Origin: Calocera cornea HHB12733
Lineage: Eukaryota > Basidiomycota > Dacrymycetes > Dacrymycetales > Dacrymycetaceae
Direction of reading: 5' to 3'
DNA: 39,116 nucleotides
Assembly: GCA_001632435.1 (NCBI GenBank)
Contig: KV424096.1
Span: 1 to 39,116 of the forward strand
This document shows positions 29,667 through 38,772 of the stretch, one piece after another; the first letter of the stretch is position 1; each line of letters opens with the position of its first letter. The position numbers and the translations under genes were made by a program. The notes below the pieces were generated by a model. That model did not search any database, had not been told where the DNA came from, and was given only the letters and a program-made list of their open reading frames with translations.

Positions 29667-31800
29667 CTACTGTACTGCTTCCAAGTTCCTCCCTTTGGTC
29701 TGACCGCTCTTCTCCACCTCTATCACCTGGGTGGTGCCGTCTTCCCGTGATGCTACAGGATTCAGCGCTTCGGCAATATGTTCTTCGTGCATGGCGGATA
29801 TTGTCATAGGTGCAGTATCAGGAGCAAGCACTTCTGCGTTCTGAACAGCTTTAAAGCCGATAACGCCGATTCCACGTAGGAGCACGAATGCCACGACAGC
29901 GGCTAGCAATTCTCGTGAGTGACCACAAAACTCGCGAAGGAGAGCTTGGCTAACCCCCTGCCGCGAAGCCGAAGCATGCCCATTGCGCTCGTCGATATCC
30001 GTACAGTTGCACGTCAAGCGGCACGTTAGACCCTTCGGCATTAAGCATCAGTCCTTGGGCGCTCATCTGCTGGCGGACGGATGTATCGTAGACGATCGTG
30101 GTCACCGTTGTTGTAAATGAGGTTCCGAGCTGGCAATATATCAACACGACAGCCGGGGATTCTGCGGAAGACCACTTACAGTGATGATGGTATTGAACAC
30201 CCCTCCCGCCAAACTCTGCTCTTCCAGCAGGGCGACTTTCGCGACAAACAGCGCTCCACCGCCCATCGTTGTATCCGCTCCAAACACATCCAGCACAGCT
30301 GCGGGGAAGCCGTACGCCCAGTATATCGCGTTTGTATCGATGATCGCGAATAGCAAGCAGGCGATGGCTGTGCCGATGCACCCAAGAACTGCAACACCAA
30401 TCTCAGGGGACGGCTTTAGACATATCCTGAAGATGAACTCACCTATCAGGAGATGTCCTGATACATGCGCCGCGATGAGGGCGAATACCACGTTGATGCT
30501 GATCCCCACTATCTGCATCGGGATGAAGCGAACGGTGGTCTCGATCGGCTCGAACTGCTTGTAGTCTTGATAGCTACCCTCTCCGTAAGCCTATCGCTCT
30601 GCTTTGATGGGGTGTGTATACGTACTAAAGAGTCGCCCAATACTGCCACGAAGTGAACGCGCCCATAATGAGAAATGCAACGAGCAGGATCGCCGCGAGC
30701 TTGCCGTTGCCGCGCTTGAAGATGTTGAGTCGGACCAGCGGGGGCAGCGTGAGCCTCGTCTCGACATAGTGCTCCCATGCGATGAAGGTTGAGAATAGGA
30801 CACCGGAGAGGATGAGGAGGGCGATAATGTCTACATACATGTTTATATCAGTTGATCATCACTTGGTTGAGAAAGGGGCAGAGAGGCCTACAAGGTGTTT
30901 TCCATCCCTGCGGGGCGACCTCTCCCTGCCCCAAGCAGAACATCAAAAAGATCAAGCTCGCCGTAATACAAAACGCGCCCAACCAGTCCACCCTCTTGTC
31001 CTCATAATGCCCCGGGTGATTCGGAAACACGAGCAAGCCCAGGACGAACACGACTGCGCCTATGCCGGCGGACACGAAGAAGATTGCGCGCCAGCCGACG
31101 GGCGCGTACTGCGTCGTCAGCCCGCCGATGATGCTCCCCAACGCGCCGCCCGTCGGTGCACCAGCTTGGAACGTCGCGAACGCGACTGTGCGCGCCTGGC
31201 TCGGGGGGAAGGTGTGCGCGAGGATTCCCACTGCACTCGGGACGACCGCCGCGCCCCCCATGCCCGACAGTGCGCGCAGCATGATGATGCCTATGCCGGT
31301 CTTGGCGAACCCGCAGCCGAGGGTGAAGGCGACCCACCATACTGTGCCCAGGAGGAAGACGAGCTTGCGCCCGAAAATGTCGGCGAGCCGGCCGAAGAGG
31401 AGCAGGAAGCAGCCCGAGGTGAGTGCATAGGCCGTCACGAGCCACTGGAGGGAGGCGGAGTTGATGTTAAGCTCTTGCTGCATCGAGGGGATCGCGATGA
31501 CGAGGGCTTGGATGGAGGAGCTCTGTCACGGAGTCAGCGCACAGTCTCTTAGTCTCAGGATGGACGACGCACATTCATCATCATAGCCAGCACAGCGCAT
31601 ATAATGATGCTCATAGACCGCACACACCATAGCTTGGGCACTACCTACTGTCCAAGTCAGGAACGACCTTGAAATGAGTCAACCAGCACACGCACCAGTG
31701 GCTCCTTCTGATCGTCGACGCTCCGCAGACCAACCGGCTCTGTAGCCTCCTCCAGCTCCAGCTTCTCACTCTCCACCGATGGCTGAGTAGGTATCGCCAT
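29667..31800 (-). CDS. MFS transporter, drug:H+ antiporter-like (DHA2 type)
   Basis: Eight exons on the minus strand, 31800-31696, 31644-31573, 31522-30892, 30830-30626, 30573-30443, 30388-30180, 30129-29955 and 29902-29667, give 587 residues with frame kept at each junction. A hydrophilic N terminus (about 45 residues) precedes many membrane helices. MFS motif A is GRLADIFGRK at 103-112; the antiporter-type motif C region is TGGALGSIIGGL, preceded by LRALSGMGGAAVVPSAVG. Exon junctions restore typical sequences such as WKTPYIIALL and YWATLYYQDY. Families with this layout export drugs or secondary metabolites, or import small molecules, at the plasma membrane. The last intron uses a weaker GTTAGC donor and is the least certain junction. 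Confidence 0.88.
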
Positions 31801-32545
31801 CTAGACCGGGAGGGAGTCGGTCTTGCAGATGTCGTGTGGCCGCCGGACAGCAGCAAGGCGGCTGACGGATGCAGGTAGTGTAGAACGAGGCAAGGTCGTC
31901 GGCTCCACACCCGATTGCTAATTGTCGTCCGCAAGCAATCCAGCAGGCTGTCGGCCCGGCTCAAGTGGAGAGCACTCCCTCTCGCCGTCCCACAATCTCA
32001 TATCACCCTCTCCGCCCAACCGAGCAAGTGCGGCGTCGCACCCCCGCCCATCCTCCGCTCGGAGCAATGCGCGAGCCGATATTGCGCTCTCGCGATCGTT
32101 CGTGCGGGTCCGAGGACATTCCACGGAGGCGCTGGCGCTACCGTGGGCGCGGGGATGGCGGTGGGGGAGGCGCAGATTGCGGAGAGACGGCGGGTGAAGG
32201 TACACGCGCGAGACAAGACGCGGGCTCAGGCGACGCGCGCAATGAGATAAGATCAGCCTGATCTTGCGTCCTGACCATCACCGCGTCCTGACCATCATCT
32301 GCATGCCTGCTTATGCGCGAGAGCACTCAAACTAACAAGACTGTTATTGAAACGAACAAACTGCGAACACGTCCTCGAGACGGCTACGGGGCCCACGGTG
32401 CGCCAGCACGGCGAGCGAAGGAAAGGGGATGCTCCGCATCCGGCGGCGTCCAGCCGCGTATACTGGACAGTATTGCAAGATGATGACGACTTCCTCGCTG
32501 GGGAGGTGGTATGCGTCGTGTTTCGAGTGTCGCGTCGTGCTGCGC
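31801..32545. other. No gene seen
   Basis: 5' flank of the minus-strand MFS gene and 3' flank of the first thaumatin-like gene. The sequence is GC-rich, with arginine-rich open frames on both strands but no domain. Confidence 0.5.
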
Positions 32546-33232
32546 TCAAGGGCAGTAGACGACCGTGAAGTCCTGCACCGAGCACGCCTTCACGGGCAGG
32601 TCGATGACCGCACCGCAGCCCTGTTCGTCTGCCTCTCATCAGCCACAGCAGCGATACCACAGCAAGAGGAGAGGCGTACTGCCAACCGGGTACGCCTGGT
32701 CGCACGGGCAAGTCGCGCTCGTGCATGTGACGGTCGCGCACTCGCCCGAGCTCGGGATGATCTCCTGGGGAACGGTGTACCCCTCGATGTTTGAGATATC
32801 ATAGTACGCCAGGCCGCCGGCGTCCATCTACCCACAAACCCACATCAGCATTGACAGCTCTCAGGGAGATGAGGTTGGCGGGCAGGACGCACGTTAAACT
32901 CGACCATGCTCTCCTGGCCCCAGCAGTTACCGCAGTCGTAGTTGTGGCATATCCTGCTGTTCCACCCGCTCGGGACGGTGATCTGGGTCGACTGCCCCGG
33001 CTGGAGCTTGATGTTCTTGCTCCCCGTATAGGAGACGGTACCGGGCCAGGAATCGCTGTTAGACGTATGAGTACTGGGTTGCAGGGGAAAGGAGGTAATG
33101 GAGGGAAAGGAGGGGGACGCACATGAAGAGCGGCACGTTGTACGCGCACTGGTTGTGCAGGGTGAAGGTGTGCGCGACGGCGCGCAGGGAGAGGGAAAGG
33201 ACAGTGGTGAGAAGGAGCGTGAGTGCGAGCAT
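32546..33232 (-). CDS. Small thaumatin-like secreted protein A
   Basis: Exons 33232-33123, 33055-32893, 32827-32680 and 32628-32546 (minus strand) encode 167 residues. A signal peptide (LALTLLLTTVLSLSLRAVA) is followed by HTFTLHNQCAYNVPLF, then VPSGWNSRICHN, NCWGQESMVEFN, GGLAYYDISNIEGY, CATVTCTSATCPCDQAYPVG and a C terminus ending DFTVVYCP. The order and cysteine pattern fit fungal osmotin/thaumatin-like proteins, which are small compared with plant thaumatins. Members are secreted and some bind or cut beta-glucan, but the activity of small fungal forms is unsettled. The last exon is joined with the GTACGC donor and GGCAG acceptor so that NEQGCG reads through. Confidence 0.87.
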
Positions 33233-33367
33233 TGCTGAGTGTTGCAAATGAGTGACTGGACTGCTGAGCAGTGCGACGACGGGACGGACGATGTCTGTGA
33301 GGCTGGGAGGGGAGGAAACTGGAAAGCTGGGGCAAGGATGGACAGGAACGGCTCAGGCACCGGACGG

Positions 33368-33374
33368 CTTATAG
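33368..33374 (-). promoter_or_regulatory. TATA-like box of thaumatin-like gene A
   Basis: CTATAAG on the minus strand, about 135 bp upstream of the start codon. Confidence 0.4.
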
Positions 33375-33910
33375 CGCGTTGAAATTATGACCGGCCTAGC
33401 GACGCGTTTACGGAATATGAAGGCAAGTGAATGTGCCGTTGGCATGCGACAGGCCGGTGAAACGTGTGGCTCGCTGGGAATGCTCCGCGTTGTAAGGGTA
33501 GGTGTGCCGGCTTACAGGTTTGACGTCCCAACGAGATATCATTTCCTCCACCGTCTCTAGTCAAGTCATGATCACTCCTGCATAACGGAGATGATCGTCA
33601 TGATGTAGAAGACCTTCAAGAGGTAAGTGAGAGGAAGACGCGTTGTTGTTAACGTTCATAGCAAGGCACTGGCAGGGGCGTGCCGTGTCGTCATGGTGCC
33701 TGACGCGTGGGAATGAATGAATTGGAACCCGGCAGGCCAGACCCGCGGCCGATGAACTTCTCAATGGACGGTCATCACGCTGTACTGCACTGAATGCATA
33801 TGGACACACTGATTTCATTTCATTCTGCTATTGCTGTCTTGCTGTGCTACTACGTAGCAGCCAACCAATGGCGGACGGGACGTGGTCGAAATCGTCCTGC
33901 TGCTCCTCGC
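33375..33910. other. No gene seen; intergenic region of the thaumatin-like pair
   Basis: Upstream DNA of gene A and downstream DNA of gene B. No coding motif is recognised on either strand. Confidence 0.5.
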
Positions 33911-34583
33911 TCAAGGGCAGTAGGTGATCGTAAAGTCCTCATCGCTGCACGCCTTAACAGGCGCGTCGTCCCCGCAGCCCGACTCGTCTACGTCCCGATC
34001 AGCAACCGAGCTCAGCACAAGTCAATGACAACGACGACACACCTCCAACGGGGTACGCTTGGTCGCAGGGGCACGTCGCGCTCGTGCATGTCACGGTCGC
34101 GCAGCTGCCCGAAGCCGGCGCGATCTGCTGCGCGATCGAGTACGCCTCGATGTTGCTGATGTCGTAATAGGCCAGTCCGCCCGAGTCCATCTTCAACAAT
34201 CCCATCTCTATCAGCATGCGGCTCCCTTTGCCTGGATGGAGCAGGGGGCTACGTACGTTGAACTCGGTCATCGAGTCCTGACCCCAGCAGTTGGCGCCGT
34301 CCGGGTTATGGCAGATCCGGCTGTTCCATCCGCTCGGGATGGTCAAGCCGTAGTATTGTCCCGGGGTGAGGGTGCCAGGCTGAGGACCGGTGTAGGCCAC
34401 CGAGCCGGGCCAGGAGTCGCTGTTCAATCTAACTTCAGCTAAAAGGTAGAAGGTGAGGTAGGTGCGGACGTACACGAAGAGGGGCACGTTGTACCCGCAG
34501 TTGTTGTGCAGGGTGAAGGAGTGGGCATTCACGATGCCTGCACCAGCAAGGGCGAGGACGGCAGAGGCAATGATGGCAAGCAT
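33911..34583 (-). CDS. Small thaumatin-like secreted protein B
   Basis: Exons 34583-34474, 34419-34257, 34190-34043 and 33987-33911 (minus strand) encode 165 residues. Exons 1-3 have exactly the same lengths as in gene A (110, 163, 148 nt) and all splice phases agree, showing tandem duplication. A signal peptide (LAIIASAVLALAGAGIVNA) precedes HSFTLHNNCGYNVPLFV. Further blocks are TIPSGWNSRICHN, NCWGQDSMTEFN, GGLAYYDISNIEAYSIAQQI, CATVTCTSATCPCDQAYPVG and terminal DFTITYCP. The last exon is two codons shorter than in gene A and has a different loop (DESGCGDDAPVKAC). Likely secreted; precise role unknown. Confidence 0.87.
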
Positions 34584-34656
34584 TTTGAGGTTGGATCAAG
34601 TCTTGATTTTGGTGGGTGAACTAAGTGTTCTAAGTATCCTGTGCAAGGCGAGTTAC

Positions 34657-34665
34657 CTATTTATG
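34657..34665 (-). promoter_or_regulatory. TATA-like box of thaumatin-like gene B
   Basis: CATAAATAG on the minus strand about 75 bp before the start codon. Confidence 0.4.
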
Positions 34666-34882
34666 CTTTCCGAGCTCCGTTGTCCTCCTCAGGTGTGGTC
34701 GCAAAAGGAGCACGCTTGTGTCGGATTTGCAGACGCTACTTGAGCGTGCTCCATCGGCAACTCACTGCAGGTCACCTCACTGCCGACAAGCGTCCATATG
34801 CCGTCGTCGATCCGCATCATCCGCACCCCGCGGTCGAAGCGAAGGACTGGAATGGCGATTGATGCGCCGGCCCATCTTCACT

Positions 34883-35003
34883 GGGACCCTGACGAGTGCT
34901 GATAATCAGCACTTACAATGACGCACGCAAGTTGCGCATTGTCAGCACTTTGCCATCTTAGGCAAAGTGGCTGGTAATGCGCAGAAAGTGGTACATAATC
35001 CGT
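34883..35003 (+). repeat. Hairpin-rich dispersed repeat, copy 2
   Basis: Partner of 11389-11510. The palindrome AGTGCTGATAATCAGCACT (34895-34913), a middle stem CAATGACGCA/TGCGCATTG and the CTTTGCC/GGCAAAG stem succeed each other. Followed by an AT-rich TTAA-repeating stretch to about 35060. It may mark the left end of a large DNA transposon that includes the genes running to the right edge; the other end is not in the window. Confidence 0.6.
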
Positions 35004-35230
35004 AGTTAGTGTAATTAAGTAGTTAAATTGCTTAATTTAATCTATTTAACTACTTATTTGAATCAGCCTATAAGAGGCTGTTCTAAGGATCGCGCGCGGG
35101 CTTTCAGCTCATTAGAGACTGAATATCGGTGACTTAGAGGCTGGAACTCAGCCATTAGGCAAGCAAAAGGGTGATAAACAGCATTTGAATTGATCCATTT
35201 AGCTACTGATAATGACCGCCTTGGGAAAGC

Positions 35231-38200
35231 CTACAAATCCTCGTCCCCGTCCTCCTCCCCCTCGTCCCCGTCCCCGTCCCAGTCCTCCTCGTCCTCGTCC
35301 TGGTCCTGGTCCTCGTCCCCGTTGTCCTGGTCCCCCTGGTCCCCCTCGTCCTCCTCGTCCTCGTCCTCCCCGCCCTGCTCACCATGCACGGCCCCGGCGG
35401 TCTTGGCAGCCAGCGCCGCTGCCCTCTTCAGGTTCTTGAGGTACTGCTTCAGCAGATCCCTCGTCGCCCATTCCCCCTCGTACGCCGCAAGCACAGGAGC
35501 CTTGGTCTTAGCCTGCAGAGAATCAGTAAGCTGTAGTAGTAACGTAGATCAGCAGTGAGCGGGTCAGGGCAGTGAACGGGTCAGGCTCATCGCCACTTTA
35601 ATGTACAACCCTTTGTCGTCACATATCTCCCTCAGACAAATGTCTACATCATCGAAAGAGCACCGTGTTCTCCTTGCGCTTGCAGCAATGAAGGCTGACC
35701 CAGCATTGACTGGTCGTGAAACTGCAAAACTGTACAACATCCCACCCACTACACTGCAGCGCAGACTGGCTGGTGTCCCTGCACGAGCCGACATCCATAG
35801 TCCGCAGGCACTGCTTACTGCAGCAGAGGAAGATGCAATCATTCAGTACATTCTGAGGCTGGAGGAGCGAGGGTTTCCACCCCGGAGGGGAGATGTGGAA
35901 GGGATGGCAAATATGCTGCTGGCAAAGCGGGGTGTGAGGAGTGTTGGGGTGGCATGGACCGACCGGTTTATCAAACGTCGACCAGAGATCCGGACACGCA
36001 TCTCTCGACCCCTTGACTATCAGAGGGCACAGCAAGAAGACCCACGGATATATGCTGGATGGTTCCGGCTTGTGACCAATATGCAAGCAACCTATGGTGT
36101 TCAGCCCGGTGATTTCTACAATTTCGACGAGACTGGCTTTGCGATGGGAATGATAAGGGCAGCAGTGGTCATTGCAGGTGCGGATCGGAGTGCCAAACCA
36201 AAGGCTATCCAAGCAGGCAATAGGGAGTGGGCGACGGCCATCTGCTGCATTGCAGCAGATGGTTTTGTGGTGCCACCCTTCCTCTGTGTGGTCGGACGCA
36301 ACCACCTTGCAACATGGTATGCGGATGGCAGTATCCTGCCGACTTGGGTTGTTGCACCCACCAATAAGGGCTGGACGGATAATGCCACCGGTTTGGCATG
36401 GCTGCAGCACTTCGATACACATACCAAGAACTGAAGGATTGGTCGATGGCGGATGCTCGTCCTTGATGGTCACCAGAGCCATGTCACCCCCGAGTTCAAT
36501 CAATATTGCAAGGACAACAACATTGTTCCGCTCTGCTTGCCAGCACACTCATCACATTATACCCAGCCTCTCGATGTCAGTGTTTTCAGCCCATTGAAGA
36601 GAGCATATGGCGACCAGATCTCCTTGCTGATGGAAGCTGGAAGAAGCCACATCTCGAAGCCGGATTTCTTTGCTAGCTTTCGCACTGCTTTTGAAGCAGC
36701 ATTCACAGTCCAAAATGTCAAGAGTGGCTTCCGTGGTGCAGGCCTAGTGCCCTTGGATGCAAATGCTGTACTCTCAAAGCTCACTCTACGACTTCAGACG
36801 CCAACCCCTCCGCCAACAGATGCTCACCTTGACCAGCTTTGGGTCTCGCAGACACCGAAGACAGCAACTGAGGCTGTCTCCCAAGCAACACTCATCAAGG
36901 CACGGATCTCTCAGCATCAAGGAAGCTCGCCAACGCCCATATACACATCAATTGATCAGCTTGCAAAGGCTGCAATCAATACCGATCACCGCTTGACACT
37001 CTTAACTGGAAGAGTCAGGGCTCTTGAAGACATGAATGACCGGCTTTCAAAGCGACGCAGGACCAAGAATACCCGACTCCAGGATTCTGGAGTACTTACC
37101 GGTGAGGCTGCAAGCCAGATCATGGCAGAGCGAGGCATTCAGGAGCACAACAGGCACGATGCAGGTTCAGGGGAGGGACCGTCCATGCAGCCAAACAGTG
37201 GTGCACGACGCTGTAGAATCTGCAGAAGACCTGGGCACAATGCAAGAACATGCCCAGATGCAGAACAGGTAGATAGCACACCGGACGAGGACTCTGATTA
37301 ATTAGATCTTGCATTGTTGGCGAGTTATCGTACATAGATCAAGGAGGGTCCGAAAACATGACCCGTTCACTGCCCTGACCCGCTCACTGCTGATCTACGT
37401 TATGTAGATAGTACTTACAATAGTGAAGATTGCATTCAAGTCGGTGACACTGTAGTTGGTGATTCTGGGCTTGAGCGGCAGGCCGCTCTGGTGATACGCT
37501 GCGTGAACGGCAGTCTAGAGGACAAGTTAGTATAGTATAGTTAGCAAAGTAATGAACTTACCACAACGGCGTTGTAGGTCTTCTTGTCGTTGTCGAGCCT
37601 CATTGCCGTCTGAAGCTTGTACCCCTTCTTACTGGAAGCCTGCCCCGTTGGCTTGGGGATCAGCTGGATATCCTTCTTCTGCTTCTTCAATGCCTTCTTG
37701 AGTTTGAGCTTCGTCGCGGTAAGTCCAGCTGTAGAATAGTTAGTAGTGAAATGTACACATCAACATATCTGCGCACCTTCAAGCTCAGCAATCTTTGCCC
37801 GTGCCTCCAACAGCTCCGTCTCCCTGGCCTTCAGCCTCTCCGCCGCCGTCGGCTTCTTTGTCGTTGCAGCCTTGAGGTTGACCGAGTTGTCGGTCTGCCT
37901 CTCAGGCAATTGCTTCAGGCGCTTTGGGGCGGGCTCGTTGGGGGGCGCGTTCTCCTTGTTGACCTTGCGCTTCTTTGCGCCGGCAGGCTTAGGCGGGGCG
38001 AGCGTCTGCGAAGTAGCTGGACCAGGAGCAGGCGCAGGCGCAGCAGCAGCATCAGCAGCACCAGCACCAGCACCAGCAGCAGCAGCATCAGCCAGCAGGC
38101 TTAGGCGGGGCGAGCGTCTGCGAAGTAGCTGGACCAGGAGCAGGCGCAGGCGCAGCAGCAGCATCAGCAGCACCAGCACCAGCACCAGCAGCAGCAGCAT

Positions 38201-38480
38201 CAGCATCAGCATCAGCAGCATCAGCAGCAGCAGCATCAGCATCAGCATCAGCAAGATCAGCAACGACAGCAGCAACAGCGACAGCAGCAACAGCAGCACG
38301 CACACGTGCGCGAGGGCGAGGGGGGCGAACGGGAGGTGGGGCAGGCGTAGGGCCGAGGGTGAAGTCGATGTCGGAGAGCGAGGTGCGGGACGTTGGGGCG
38401 GGGGGACGCGTATCCGTTTCGCTCGGCAAAGGCCCTCCAGAAGGAGGTCCTTTGCCAGGCTTAGGCTTGCGCGGGGCCAT
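35231..38480 (-). CDS. Lysine/alanine-rich, acidic-tailed protein of unknown function, frameshifted; hosts a transposon in intron 3
   Basis: Minus-strand exons 38480-37777, 37728-37562, 37514-37419 and 35512-35231. Exon 1 encodes MAPRKPKPGKGPP, an Ala/Asp-rich tract, a basic nuclear-signal-like GAKKRKVNKENAPP and a coiled-coil-like ERLKARETELLEARAKIAEL. Later exons read KLKKALKKQKKDIQLIPKP, YKLQTAMRLDNDKKTYNAVV, LPLKPRITNYSVTDLNAIF and EGEWATRDLLKQYLKNLKR, ending in a long Asp/Glu tail. Proteins of this general look (IPKP...LQ...YN...LLKQYLKN) recur in Agaricomycetes, often near transposons, from memory; I cannot name the family. The frame of exon 1 only joins exon 2 if one copy of a 112-bp tandem duplication (37983-38206) is left out; one-copy length would be 378 residues. 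Intron 3 contains a complete pogo element. Confidence 0.7.
35542..37400 (+). mobile_element. Complete pogo/Fot1-type Tc1-mariner element inside an intron
   Basis: A 1,859-bp element with 42-bp perfect terminal inverted repeats starting ACGTAGATCAGCAGTGAGCG and containing two near-repeats of a GTGARCGGGTCA word. It is flanked by TA on both sides (35540-35541 and 37401-37402), the family's target duplication. The surrounding minus-strand DNA is GTAAGTACTATCTACA before it and CTACTACAG...TCTCTGCAG after it, so taking the element out leaves an ordinary intron of about 45 nt. Perfect repeats point to a recent insertion. Confidence 0.93.
35601..37301 (+). pseudogene. Pogo-type (DDE_1) transposase interrupted by one in-frame TGA
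   Basis: One frame of 566 positions with a TGA at 36432-36434 (codon 278). An N-terminal psq-type helix-turn-helix (GRETAKLYNIPPTTLQRRL) and CENP-B-like second helix region (MANMLLAKRG, VAWTDRFIKRRPEI) precede the DDE core: YNFDETGFAMG (Asp 176), VLDGHQSH (Asp 289) and YTQPLDVSVFSPLK (Asp 325). The C terminus carries a CCHC zinc knuckle, CRICRRPGHNARTC (538-551). After the TGA the frame resumes directly with RIGRWRMLVLDGH, so the rest is intact. A second start at 35640 (MSTSSKEHR) is possible. Terminated at the TGA, the protein would lack two catalytic aspartates. Confidence 0.88.
37983..38206. repeat. 112-bp tandem duplication, two nearly identical units
   Basis: GCAGGCTTAGGCGGGGCGAG opens units at 37983 and 38095; the units differ only at the final base. 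The sequence codes for an Ala/Pro-rich stretch ending TLAPPKPAG on the minus strand. As 112 is not a multiple of three, it shifts the reading frame of the host gene. The region is also rich in CAGCAGCATCAGC microsatellite, so slippage or an assembly error is plausible. Confidence 0.9.
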
Positions 38481-38772
38481 CGTTGAGGAGGAGGGAGGGG
38501 AAGGGAGGGAAGGAGGGGAAGGCAAAGGCAAAGGCAAAGGCGAAGGGGAAGGAGAAGGAGAAGGGGAAGGGGAAGGGGGCAAGACGGGAGGACACGCCAT
38601 CGAGGCGCGTATAGATATAGGCCCCGTAGGGGCACTGTGAAGAGTGAGCGGGAGGGAAGCGAGGAGATCGGCAAGGGAATGAAATGGTATGGAACTTACC
38701 ATTTCGGGCAAGTCCCTACTCCCCCACCTCTAAAGCGCATACACCGCCCAGCGCACCCTCCCAACGTCCAGC
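38481..38772. promoter_or_regulatory. Divergent promoter region with polypurine tract
   Basis: The 292 bp between two head-to-head genes include a nearly pure purine run on the + strand (about 38485-38580) built from GGGAAG/GGAGAAG/GGCAAAG iterations. Such mirror-like tracts can form triplex or quadruplex DNA and are common in promoters. No TATA box is obvious for either gene. The tract could also be translated if the minus-strand gene starts further upstream. Confidence 0.45.

Noticed and set aside
30782..31552. 256-codon + strand frame over the MFS gene
   Set aside because: It is hydrophilic, Arg/Glu-rich and antisense to well-conserved MFS helices and motif A.
36435..37301. Second half of the pogo transposase as a separate gene
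   Set aside because: It is in the same frame as the first half, directly after the TGA, and holds the second and third catalytic aspartates. It is one broken gene.
38040..38290. CRISPR-like or tRNA-like array from repeated CAGCAGCATCAGC words
   Set aside because: These are microsatellite codons for Ala/Asp-rich protein, without uniform spacers, in a eukaryotic genome.
37760..38674. Leu-rich minus-strand frame as a membrane protein
   Set aside because: Its Leu-rich start is the out-of-frame translation of the Ala/Asp repeat. Only its last part, after the tandem duplication, is the genuine coding frame.
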